A DNA stretch of 64,000 bases from NCBI RefSeq assembly GCF_000959445.1, contig NZ_CP009632.1, positions 992,001-1,056,000 on the forward strand, given 5' to 3'. The position numbers and the translations under genes were made by a program. The notes under the pieces were generated by a model that was given only the letters and a program-made list of their open reading frames with translations, was not told the DNA's origin and searched no databases. This document shows, one piece after another, positions 53,113 through 61,110 of the stretch (position 1 is the first letter of the stretch; each line of letters begins with the position of its first letter). Source of the DNA: Burkholderia vietnamiensis LMG 10929 (GTDB taxonomy: Bacteria; Pseudomonadota; Gammaproteobacteria; Burkholderiales; Burkholderiaceae).

Positions 53113-54168
53113 TTACTCCGCGGCGGCCGGCACGAACGGCCGCGGATACCGCCCCGCCGCCTGACGCTCGATCATCCAGTCCGGATAGCCGGACGGCAGC
53201 GCACTCACCGTGTCGAGATGCGCCAGCTCGTCCGCGCTCAGCACGACGTCGAGCGCGCCGAGATTGTCTTCGAGCTGCTCGATCCGTTTGGCGCCGACGA
53301 TGACGCTCGTCACATGCGGCTTCGCGAGGAGCCACGCGAGCGCGATCCGCGCCACCGACACGCCGCGCGCGTCGGCGAGCGTGCGCATCGCCGCCACGCA
53401 CGGCCACGCGCGCTCGAGATCGACCGGCGGGAAATCGAAATGCGCACGGCGCGCACCGGCGTCGGCCGGCGCGCCGGGCCCGAACTTCCCCGACAGCAGG
53501 CCGCCGGCGAGGGGCGACCAGACCAGCAGCGACAGTTGCTCGTCGCGCGCGAGCGGCACCAGCTCGCGCTCGACGTCGCGTCCGGCGATCGAGTAATAGG
53601 CCTGCAGGGTCTCGAAGCGCGTCGCGCGGAGCGCTTCGCTGAGCCCGAGCGCCTTGCCGATCTTGCCGGCCCGCCAGTTCGAGACGCCCACATAACGCAC
53701 CAGCCCCTGACGCGTCAGGTCGTCCAGCGCCCGCAGCGTCTCGTCGATCGGCGTGACCGGATCGTTCGCATGGATCTGGTAGAGGTCGATATGGTCGACC
53801 TGCAGCCGTTCCAGGCTGCGCTGCGCCGAATCCATGATGTGCGCGCGCGACGCGCCCTGATCGTTCGGCTTCGGACCCATCGCGCCGGCCGTCTTGGTCG
53901 CCAGCACGACGTCGGCGCGCGGCACGCCGAGGTCCTTCAGCGCCTGGCCGACGATGCGCTCGGACTGGCCGAACGAGTAGACGTCCGCGGTATCGATGAA
54001 GTTGATGCCGCCGGCCAGCGCGCGTTCGATCAGCCGGTTCGCGTCGTGCTGGCCGACGGCGCCGATCGCCGCCCACATGCCGGCGTCCGCATTGCCGCCG
54101 AGCGTCATCGTGCCGAGACACAGCTCGGAGACGTACAGGCCCGTGCGGCCCAATTGCTTGTATTTCAT
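53113..54168 (-). CDS. Aldo/keto reductase
   Basis: This 351-residue NADPH-dependent oxidoreductase has the catalytic tetrad of the AKR family: Asp and Tyr in DTADVYSFGQSE, Lys in LATKTAGAMG and His in YQIHANDPV. The C-terminal cofactor segment (VIVGAKRIEQLEDNLGALDVVLS) is intact. It reduces aldehydes or ketones; the substrate is unknown. Start taken at MKYKQLGRTG (54168); a frame from 54195 adds nine residues before the conserved start. It lies 72 bp downstream of the WrbA-like gene and is probably under the divergent LysR regulator. Confidence 0.92.
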   Translation of the reverse strand: MKYKQLGRTGLYVSELCLGTMTLGGNADAGMWAAIGAVGQHDANRLIERALAGGINFIDTADVYSFGQSERIVGQALKDLGVPRADVVLATKTAGAMGPKPNDQGASRAHIMDSAQRSLERLQVDHIDLYQIHANDPVTPIDETLRALDDLTRQGLVRYVGVSNWRAGKIGKALGLSEALRATRFETLQAYYSIAGRDVERELVPLARDEQLSLLVWSPLAGGLLSGKFGPGAPADAGARRAHFDFPPVDLERAWPCVAAMRTLADARGVSVARIALAWLLAKPHVTSVIVGAKRIEQLEDNLGALDVVLSADELAHLDTVSALPSGYPDWMIERQAAGRYPRPFVPAAAE

Positions 54169-54240
54169 CCTGGTTCCTTTCCGGTTCGCCAACACCGCAT
54201 GCGGCGGCGCGCGCTCACGCGTCGCGCGCCGGATGCGAAT

Positions 54241-54834
54241 TCAGCCGATCTGCGCGCGCCCCGCGCGCCACTGCGCGGCGACGGTCGCGACGCGCTCGCC
54301 GTAGCGGCGGGCGGTCTCGAGATCGCCCAGCGACATTTCATCGGGCGACGCATCGGCCGGCGTCTGCGCCATCGGCGCAAGATACGAGCCCATGCGATTC
54401 AGGTCGTCGCGCTGCGACGCCTTCAGGTTCGCCGGCTTGAGGTCCATGCTGACCCAGAGGCCGCCGTGCTGGCCCGCCAGCAACACGAAGTACTCGAGCG
54501 TGTTCAGCTTGTCGCCGTTGACGCTCGCGCTGTTGGTGAAGCCGCCGAACAGCTTGTTGCGCCATGCGCCTTCGAACCACGCCTTCGACGTGGCGTCGGC
54601 GAATTTCTTGAACTGCCAGCTGGGGCCGCCCATGTAGGTCGGCGAGCCGAACAGGATCGCGTCGGCCGCGGCAAGCGTGCGCCACGCGTCGTCGGCGACG
54701 TTTCCGTCGGCGTCGATCGCGACCAGCACGGCGCCCGCGCCATCGGCGACGGCCTTTGCCATCCGTTCGGTATGGCCGTAGCCGGAGTGGTAGACGACGA
54801 CCGTGCCGGCCGCGGAGGAAGTCGATTGCGTCAT
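54241..54834 (-). CDS. WrbA-like flavodoxin / NAD(P)H:quinone oxidoreductase
   Basis: The 197-residue flavodoxin-fold protein has FMN phosphate-binding text VVVYHSGYGHTERMAKAVADG, followed by AILFGSPTYMGGPSWQFKKF and NSASVNGDKLNTLEYFVLLAGQHG. WrbA-type enzymes reduce quinones by two electrons and prevent redox cycling. It is the first gene of the leftward pair with the aldo/keto reductase, divergent from the LysR-type gene; quinone or aldehyde stress is the likely theme. Confidence 0.9.
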   Translation of the reverse strand: MTQSTSSAAGTVVVYHSGYGHTERMAKAVADGAGAVLVAIDADGNVADDAWRTLAAADAILFGSPTYMGGPSWQFKKFADATSKAWFEGAWRNKLFGGFTNSASVNGDKLNTLEYFVLLAGQHGGLWVSMDLKPANLKASQRDDLNRMGSYLAPMAQTPADASPDEMSLGDLETARRYGERVATVAAQWRAGRAQIG

Positions 54835-54897
54835 GGTTGAGCGTCCTTTGGTTCGGGTTGCCGTCGGGCGACGACATGGGAACGCACTTTACTGAGT

Positions 54898-54914
54898 CGC
54901 AAATGCGTTATAAA
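54898..54914. promoter_or_regulatory. Control element between wrbA-like gene and LysR regulator
   Basis: A small palindrome CGCA-AA-TGCG (54898-54907) touches a -10-like TATAAA (54909-54914) reading toward the LysR gene; TTTACT lies 15 bp upstream of it. The 120-bp divergent gap is AT-richer than its flanks, consistent with shared promoters. Confidence 0.4.
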
Positions 54915-54954
54915 TGGGCGACCTTTGAACGTTCTGTTACCCCCGGAGAGAACA

Positions 54955-55860
54955 ATGCAAAACCTCGATGCGCTTCTGATCTTCGCCCGGGTGGCCGAGA
55001 TGACGAGCTTCACGCGTGCCGCCGAGAGCCTGGGGATCCAGAAGGGACGCGCATCGATGGTCGTCCGCCAGCTGGAGCGCGACGTCGGCGTGGCGCTGCT
55101 GCACCGGACGACGCGCAGCGTGCAACTGACCGAGGACGGCCGCGCGTTTTACGCGCGCGCCCGCGATCTGCTGGCCGAAGTGCAGGAATTGCAGTCGATG
55201 TTTTCGGGCAGCGGCACGCGCCTGCGCGGGCGGCTGCGCGTCGACATGCCGACCGAGCTGGCGCGCAGCGTCGTGGTGCCGGCGCTGCCGCAGCTGATGG
55301 CCGCGCATCCCGAGCTCGAGCTGGAACTGTCGAGCACCGACCGGCGCGTCGATCTCGTGCAGGAAGGGTTCGACTGCGTCGTGCGGCTCGGCCCGATCAT
55401 CGACGACACGCTGATCGCGCGGCCGCTCGGCCGCCTGCGGATGATCAATGCGGCGAGCCCCGACTATCTGGCGCGGCACGGCGTACCGCATACGCTCGAC
55501 GATCTGCTCGGCCAGGGGCACCGGATGGTCCACTACTCGCTGACGCTCGGCGCGCGGCACGCCGGATGGGAATACCCGAAGGGCGACGGCTACGCGACGC
55601 TCGCCTTGCCGAGCGCGATGCAGGTGAACAACGTGCAGACCTATCATGCGGCCGGGCTGGCCGGCATCGGCCTGATCCAGGCCGGCTATTCGGGCGTCGC
55701 GCCGCACATCGCGAGCGGCGCGCTGGTGGAGGTGCTGCCCGACCTGCGGCCCGAACCGCTCGCCGCGTCGCTGGTGGTGGCGCATCGGCGCAATCTGTCG
55801 CCGCGCGTGCGCGCGTTCATGGACTGGATCGAACGCGTGCTGCAGCCGTACTTCGATTGA
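54955..55860 (+). CDS. LysR-family transcriptional regulator
   Basis: The 301-residue protein has the N-terminal winged helix-turn-helix (MQNLDALLIFARVAEMTSFTRAAESLGIQKGRASMVVRQLE, residues 1-60) and a two-lobe effector domain of the CrgA/DmlR type (RGRLRVDMPTELARSVVVPALP; GFDCVVRLGPIIDDTLIARPLG). Divergent transcription from the WrbA-like and aldo/keto reductase genes suggests it controls them. The start at 54955 follows a GGAGAGAAC ribosome binding site; an ATG 30 bp upstream is in frame but lacks such a site. Confidence 0.92.
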   Translation: MQNLDALLIFARVAEMTSFTRAAESLGIQKGRASMVVRQLERDVGVALLHRTTRSVQLTEDGRAFYARARDLLAEVQELQSMFSGSGTRLRGRLRVDMPTELARSVVVPALPQLMAAHPELELELSSTDRRVDLVQEGFDCVVRLGPIIDDTLIARPLGRLRMINAASPDYLARHGVPHTLDDLLGQGHRMVHYSLTLGARHAGWEYPKGDGYATLALPSAMQVNNVQTYHAAGLAGIGLIQAGYSGVAPHIASGALVEVLPDLRPEPLAASLVVAHRRNLSPRVRAFMDWIERVLQPYFD

Positions 55861-56801
55861 GCGCACGCGGCATCGCGCGAGCGGCCGTCCTCGCCGCCAA
55901 CGACCGGTTGCGACGTTTCAGATCTGCAACCTGAACCGCAGTGCGGTCGTCCGGTTTCGTCAGACGCAGGTAGGCGCGCGTCGGCGCGGTCCGTACTGCG
56001 GCAGACGCTCCCGACGCCGCCTCGCGGCTTGCCCGATATCCGCGCGTGCGCGGTGCGGCGCGGTTGCGCGATCGCAGCGCGGCGCCGTCGCCTTCGCGTT
56101 GAGCGCGACCGCGCCGAGATGGCGGCCGGCATTCGACAACGCGACGAACGACGGCCGAGCCGATTCGCGGCGCGCGACCGTTTCAGGATCGACACATTTC
56201 CGGCGACGGCGAGCGTCCCGACCCGCATGGCCGCGCCGCCGGCCGCCTGCCCGCGTGCATCGACGGCCGTGGCACGCTCCATGCGTTCACGCCAGAGACG
56301 CCGGACCCACCGTATCGGCGCGCACACAATATTTCGAATAAGTCCGCGTCCGGCGCACCTGTCGATGAGTTCTCCGGTGCACGGCGCATCGGGGGACACG
56401 ATGAAAACGAACACGACCGTCTCGATCGGCGCGGCTGCGCGCGCCGACAGCAGCACAGCAACGCTCCCTTCGCGGCCGCTGGCCGCCGCATCCCGCGCAT
56501 TTCATCGCGCCGACGCGCTCGACGCGAACCCGGCGACGCCCGTGCGCACGCGCACGCGCACGCCGCGTGCGGCCGCGCGCAGCGCCGGCGTCCGCAGGTT
56601 CGGCCGGCCCACCGCCGGCCGCGCACCGCAACCCGCACGCTGAGCGCCAGCCGGCGCTGCATTCGGACGCACCGCGGCCGTCCGCGCGCGCCGCCGACAG
56701 CGGCGGCCGGCGCCCGATGGCCCGGTGGCCCGACAGCTCGTTGCACCGCCGGCAGCCGGCAAGCGCACGCAATCCCGTCGACGAGAGCCTGCCCTTCCAT
56801 C
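55861..56801. other. 941-bp gap upstream of the second GtrA module
   Basis: The left 500 bp show no convincing gene. Around 56330 there is an AT-rich patch (ACAATATTTCGAATAAG), the best promoter candidate for the rightward operon. A short frame at 56401-56643 is listed separately. The 56660-56800 leader of the membrane-protein gene is featureless GC-rich sequence. Confidence 0.5.
56401..56643 (+). CDS. Possible small Ala/Arg-rich protein
   Basis: An 80-codon frame starts MKTNTTVSIGAAARADSS, 11 bp after a GGGGGA ribosome-binding-like run and about 65 bp after an AT-rich promoter-like patch. The second half is Arg-rich (TRTRTPRAAARSAG), typical of shadow frames, and no domain is recognised. 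The N-terminus, with mixed codon use, is the only reason to list it. It could instead be a 5' leader of the membrane-protein operon. Confidence 0.25.
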   Translation: MKTNTTVSIGAAARADSSTATLPSRPLAAASRAFHRADALDANPATPVRTRTRTPRAAARSAGVRRFGRPTAGRAPQPAR

Positions 56802-58838
56802 ATGAATCCGACTGAGAAACCCGGCCGTTCGGACATCGCACTGGTCGTTTCGCTGGCCGTCCTGTTCGTGGTCGCGCATCCCTACACGGGCATCCGGCAC
56901 GACGCGATTCTGTACACCGCGCAGGCGCTGCACAACCTCCATCCCGACAGCTTTGCGCACGACCTGTTCTTCCAGTACGGCTCGCAGGATCGCTGGACGA
57001 TCTACGGGCGGATGTTCGCGCTGCTCGTGTCCGCGTTCGGCCTGCGCGCAAGCAATCTCGCGTGCCTGATCGCCGCTCAGGCACTGTGGTGGACCGGCAT
57101 CTGGCGGCTCGCCCGCCAGCTGCTGCCCGTACCGTGGCACTGGGTCGCGCTGCTGTTCGTCGCGTGCATGCCGGCCGATTACGGCGCCGGCCTGATCTTC
57201 TCGTACGACGAAGGCTTCGTCACCGCGCGGCTGCCGGCCGAAGCGCTCGGCCTGTGGGCGATCGCGTCGCTGCTCGAACGCCGGTATCGCGTGGCGCTCG
57301 CGCTGACCGTCGTCGCCGCCGCCGTTCATCCGCTGATCGGCGGCGCGGCGCTGGCGTTCGTCGCACTCGTGCGGCTGCCGCGCGTCGCGTGGTGGCGACT
57401 ATTGCCGATCGCGCTGATCGCGTTCGCCGTCGTCGAGATGCCGGCCTTCCACGCGCTCCACCTCGATCCGTTCGATCCGGAATGGCGAGCGATCGCGCGC
57501 TACAACGTGCCGTTCCTGTTCCCGACCCTGTGGTCGCTCACCGCGTGGAGCAAGCTGTGCTGGGCGATCGCGCTTCCGGCCGCGCTATCCGCGGACCCGG
57601 CGCAGCCGCAACGCGCGCTGTGGTCGAACCTCGCGTTGATCGGCGTGGCGGGCGTCGCGGCCACCACGATCGCGGACCTGACCGGCCAGGACGCGCTGTG
57701 GATCCAGCTGCAGCCGTGGCGCACGCTGTGGCTGCTCTCGGTGATGCAATGGCCGGCGGCCATCCTGCTCGTGCGGCGCGAAGCACGCGTGCGGCCGACA
57801 CTGGTCTGGCTGCTGGCGATCTGCTGGCTGCTGCTCGACGTCGGCGGCGGGATCATCGCGCTGGCCGTTGCCGCCGCGCTGCACGTGGGCGCGCGCCGGC
57901 CCGCCGCTGCGGTGCCGGTCACGCAGCTGCGCGACCTCGGTACGGTGCACCGCGCCGCATGGATCGGAACCACGCTGATCGCCGCGATCGTCTGGTTCGT
58001 ATTCCAGTGCGCGTATCAGGTCGCGCGCGCCGCCTATCCGACCGGCAAGGTCGCGCTCGACATCGGGTGGCTCGAGGCGTTGATTCACACGCATCTGGCG
58101 ATCGTCCCGGTCGCGTTGCTGGTCGCGCTCCACCTGTCGCGCACGCGACTCGCGGCCGCCGCGCTTCCCGTCACCTTGGCCGCGCTCGCCGCGTATGGAT
58201 TCGTCAATCTCGACCAGCGCTCCGCGGCGGCGACGCTCGTCGAAGCGCGCGCCGACCGCCCGGCGATCGCGCCGTTCGCCCGCACGGTCGCTCGCGGCGA
58301 CATCGTGTATTGGGACGGCCCGGGCGACGAAGTCGTCTACCCGTGGTTCCTGATGAAGACGTCGAGCTATTACTCGTCGGCGCAGGCGGCCGGGTTGATC
58401 TTCAACCGCCGCACCACCTTCGAGGCCGTACGGCGCGTCGAGCTGATCCGGCGAGACCCGTATGCCGCGCGGCCGCCGCGCGGCGGCGCCACCGCCGCCG
58501 CTGCGGACAAGCACTCGAACGTCTTCGTGTCCACCTACGACTACGTCGCGCTGACCGCGGCCGGCATCCGGCGCGTGTGCGCCGATCCCGTGCTCGATTT
58601 CATCGTGTCGCGTCGGCACTACCCGGCATTGGCGACGCGCGACGCGTGGTCGCCCGACGCCGCAAGCACCTTCTGGCTGTACGACTGCGGCCGCATCAGG
58701 ACGGCAGGCGCGGCCGCGCACGCGCTGACCGTACATGCGCAACCGCGCACCGACACCGACGCAATTCACGAGCGAATGCCCGCTGCAGCGCAGGCCGGCC
58801 CGCCCGCGCGTGACGACGCGCGCGTGGACGGCGCTTGA
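56802..58838 (+). CDS. Large polytopic membrane protein, GT-C-like
   Basis: The 678-residue protein has about twelve hydrophobic helices in residues 10-480 and a soluble C-terminal part (480-678) with PAIAPFARTVARGDIVYWDGPGDEV and a Cys pair (RRVCADPVLDF, WLYDCG). The N-terminal loop HPYTGIRHDAILYTAQALHNLHPDSF contains conserved acidic and His residues resembling the first extracytoplasmic loop of GT-C glycosyltransferases. No family is confidently named. It precedes the UGM-like flavoprotein by 101 bp and a GtrA gene, so a role in transferring a lipid-linked sugar to a surface glycan is plausible. Confidence 0.75.
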   Translation: MNPTEKPGRSDIALVVSLAVLFVVAHPYTGIRHDAILYTAQALHNLHPDSFAHDLFFQYGSQDRWTIYGRMFALLVSAFGLRASNLACLIAAQALWWTGIWRLARQLLPVPWHWVALLFVACMPADYGAGLIFSYDEGFVTARLPAEALGLWAIASLLERRYRVALALTVVAAAVHPLIGGAALAFVALVRLPRVAWWRLLPIALIAFAVVEMPAFHALHLDPFDPEWRAIARYNVPFLFPTLWSLTAWSKLCWAIALPAALSADPAQPQRALWSNLALIGVAGVAATTIADLTGQDALWIQLQPWRTLWLLSVMQWPAAILLVRREARVRPTLVWLLAICWLLLDVGGGIIALAVAAALHVGARRPAAAVPVTQLRDLGTVHRAAWIGTTLIAAIVWFVFQCAYQVARAAYPTGKVALDIGWLEALIHTHLAIVPVALLVALHLSRTRLAAAALPVTLAALAAYGFVNLDQRSAAATLVEARADRPAIAPFARTVARGDIVYWDGPGDEVVYPWFLMKTSSYYSSAQAAGLIFNRRTTFEAVRRVELIRRDPYAARPPRGGATAAAADKHSNVFVSTYDYVALTAAGIRRVCADPVLDFIVSRRHYPALATRDAWSPDAASTFWLYDCGRIRTAGAAAHALTVHAQPRTDTDAIHERMPAAAQAGPPARDDARVDGA

Positions 58839-58939
58839 GCCGGACGCCCGCAACCGCTTCGACATCACGGCTCGCCGTCCGGCTGGAACGGCAGAGACGA
58901 CACACGACAAACCAGCGACTCGACACTCGGGGTGACATC

Positions 58940-60448
58940 ATGGATCAATCGGTTGACGTACTGATCATCGGCGCCGGGCCGGGCGGCCTCACCGCCGCCT
59001 ACCTGCTGACCAAACAGACCGCGCTGTCGGTCGCGCTCGTCGAGAAGGATCCCCACTATGTCGGCGGCATCAGTCGCACCGAACGGTTCGACGGCCATTG
59101 CTTCGACATCGGCGGGCACCGCTTCTTCTCCAAGTCCGCCGAGGTCGTCGCGCTGTGGCACGAGCTGCTGCCGGACGACTTCATCGAGCGGCCGCGCAGC
59201 TCGCGCATCTTCTACCGGAACAAGTTCTACCGCTATCCGCTCGACGGGCTCGAAGCGTTGATGAACCTGGGCATCGTCGAAAGCGCGCGCTGCGTGCTGT
59301 CGTACCTCGCCGCGCGCGTGCGGCCGTGCCGCAACCCGACGTCGTTTCATCAATGGGTCGCCAATCAGTTCGGCGAACGGCTGTTCTCGATCTTCTTCAA
59401 GACCTACACCGAAAAGGTGTGGGGCATGTCCTGCGACGAAATTTCGGCCGACTGGGCCGCACAGCGCATCAAGGGGCTCAGCCTGTCCACCGCGATCGCC
59501 CGTGCGGTAAAGCGGTCGCTCGGGATCCGGTCGCGCCGGACCGACGTCAAGTCGCTGATCGAATCGTTCCACTACCCGCGACGCGGCCCCGGCATGCTGT
59601 GGGAAGCCGCCGCGCGCAAGTTCGAGCAGCAAGGCGGACGGTTGATGATGGGCCACGCAGCGGGCGCACTGCAGTACGACGGCCGCGCGCGGCGCTGGCT
59701 CGTCGAAACCATCGGCCCCGACGGACAGACGCATCGCATCAGCGCGCGCGACGTCGTGTGCACCGCGCCGCTGCGGGAAACCATCAACGCGATTTCGCCG
59801 CGGCCGTCGTCCGCCGAGGCCGCCGCGCGACTCCAGTACCGCGACTTCATCACGGTCGCGCTGATACTCGACCGGCCGGCCACGTTCACGGACAACTGGA
59901 TCTACATACACGACCCGTCGGTCAAGGTCGGGCGCATCCAGAACTTCGCATCGTGGTCGCCCGAGATGATGCCCGACGCCGCGACGGGCGGTTGCCTCGG
60001 GCTCGAGTACTTCTGCTTCGACGGCGATGCGATGTGGGAGAGCAGCGACGCCGACATCACCGCGCTCGCGATCCGCGAGCTCGAACAGATCGGCCTGGCG
60101 ACGCGCGACCAGATCCGCGGCGCGCGCGTCGTGCGCCAGCCGAAGGCGTACCCGGTGTACGACGACGATTACCGCGCGATCGTCGACCGGATCCGGGCCG
60201 ATCTGGCCGACCACTTTCCGAATCTGCATCTCGTCGGCCGCAACGGCATGCACAAGTACAACAACCAGGACCACGCGATGATGACGGCGATGCTGACCGT
60301 CGAGAACATCGTCGCCGGGCATCGGCTTCGCGACGTATGGGCCGTCAACGAGGACGCCGAATATCACGAGAGCGGCGCCGAACCGCAAGCCGGCGCAGCG
60401 GGCCTGCGCGCCGTGCCGGCCCGCACCGTTCAGTGGAGGCGGACATGA
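58940..60448 (+). CDS. FAD-dependent oxidoreductase, UDP-galactopyranose-mutase-like
   Basis: The 502-residue flavoprotein has an N-terminal Rossmann FAD motif LIIGAGPGGLTAAYLL (residues 9-24), then GGISRTERFDGHCFDIGGHRFFSKS, as in UGM and protoporphyrinogen-oxidase-type proteins. The C-terminal FAD segment is LHLVGRNGMHKYNNQDHAMMTAML. UGM relatives rearrange sugar rings without net redox change; whether this one uses a UDP-sugar, a polyprenyl-linked sugar or something else is not known. Its stop overlaps the GtrA start (ATGA), so the two proteins are coupled. Confidence 0.82.
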   Translation: MDQSVDVLIIGAGPGGLTAAYLLTKQTALSVALVEKDPHYVGGISRTERFDGHCFDIGGHRFFSKSAEVVALWHELLPDDFIERPRSSRIFYRNKFYRYPLDGLEALMNLGIVESARCVLSYLAARVRPCRNPTSFHQWVANQFGERLFSIFFKTYTEKVWGMSCDEISADWAAQRIKGLSLSTAIARAVKRSLGIRSRRTDVKSLIESFHYPRRGPGMLWEAAARKFEQQGGRLMMGHAAGALQYDGRARRWLVETIGPDGQTHRISARDVVCTAPLRETINAISPRPSSAEAAARLQYRDFITVALILDRPATFTDNWIYIHDPSVKVGRIQNFASWSPEMMPDAATGGCLGLEYFCFDGDAMWESSDADITALAIRELEQIGLATRDQIRGARVVRQPKAYPVYDDDYRAIVDRIRADLADHFPNLHLVGRNGMHKYNNQDHAMMTAMLTVENIVAGHRLRDVWAVNEDAEYHESGAEPQAGAAGLRAVPARTVQWRRT

Positions 60449-60903
60449 TGCTGTCGCGCTATTGCGTCGTCAGCGTGGTGTCGCTCGGCGTCGACTGGGC
60501 GCTGTTCGTCGTCCTGAAGGCGACGATGCCGATCGACGCGGGGATCTCGGCGTGGCTCGCGTACCTGGGCGGCGGTGTCGTCAACTATCTGCTGTCGCGC
60601 CGCGTGGTGTTCCGCTCCGACGCGACCGGCCGCCGGCAGCTCGGCGAAGCGCTGCTGTTCGCGGCGAGCTGCGCGCTCGGCTCGCTGCTGACCGGCGGCA
60701 TCGTGCACGTCGCGTCGGCGCGGGTCGGCACGGTCGCCGCGAAATGGATCGCGGTGGCCGTCAGCTTCGTCACGCTGTATCTGGTGCGCAGGATCGTCGT
60801 GTTCAGGACGGCGCACGTGCGCGTAGCGGATGCGGCGGGAGCACCGGCGGCCGCGCGCCGCGAAGCCGGCGCGAGCGCGCACGTCGAGGCGACGGTTCGT
60901 TGA
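60445..60903 (+). CDS. GtrA-family membrane protein (second copy)
   Basis: The 152-residue protein has four helices with the GtrA pattern (RYCVVSVVSLGVDWALFVVLKA; AWLAYLGGGVVNYLLSRRVVFRS; AKWIAVAVSFVTLYLVRRIVVF) and a polar C-terminal tail. It probably flips a polyprenyl-phosphate-linked sugar. The 4-bp overlap with the flavoprotein gene fixes the start at 60445. It lacks a GT2 partner in this operon; the GT2 at 45478 or another elsewhere might supply the donor. Confidence 0.87.
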   Translation: MMLSRYCVVSVVSLGVDWALFVVLKATMPIDAGISAWLAYLGGGVVNYLLSRRVVFRSDATGRRQLGEALLFAASCALGSLLTGGIVHVASARVGTVAAKWIAVAVSFVTLYLVRRIVVFRTAHVRVADAAGAPAAARREAGASAHVEATVR

Positions 60904-61062
60904 CCGCGTGGGCGGATAACGGCCGAGCGCGTGCATAGCGCGCCCGCCCGCTTGTCCGACGCGCGATCGATCGCACTGCCCGAATCGAAAACCGGCGCCG
61001 ACGTCCGATCCGAACGCCGGCGGCGGCCTCGGCAACGCTGCGTTTCGCCCCGACACGCAGTG

Positions 61063-61110
61063 CCCGCGTTGGCGCGGGACGAAAGCGCCAGTCAGCGGCA
61101 GCACCGCTGA
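61063..61110. terminator. Stem-loops between gtrA and the uvrA-like gene
   Basis: Two hairpins occupy this convergent gap. CCCGCG-TTGG-CGCGGG (61063-61078) has a 6-bp stem, and TCAGCGG-CAGCA-CCGCTGA (61092-61110) has a 7-bp stem ending at the uvrA-like stop codon. They may terminate transcription from both sides. Confidence 0.5.
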
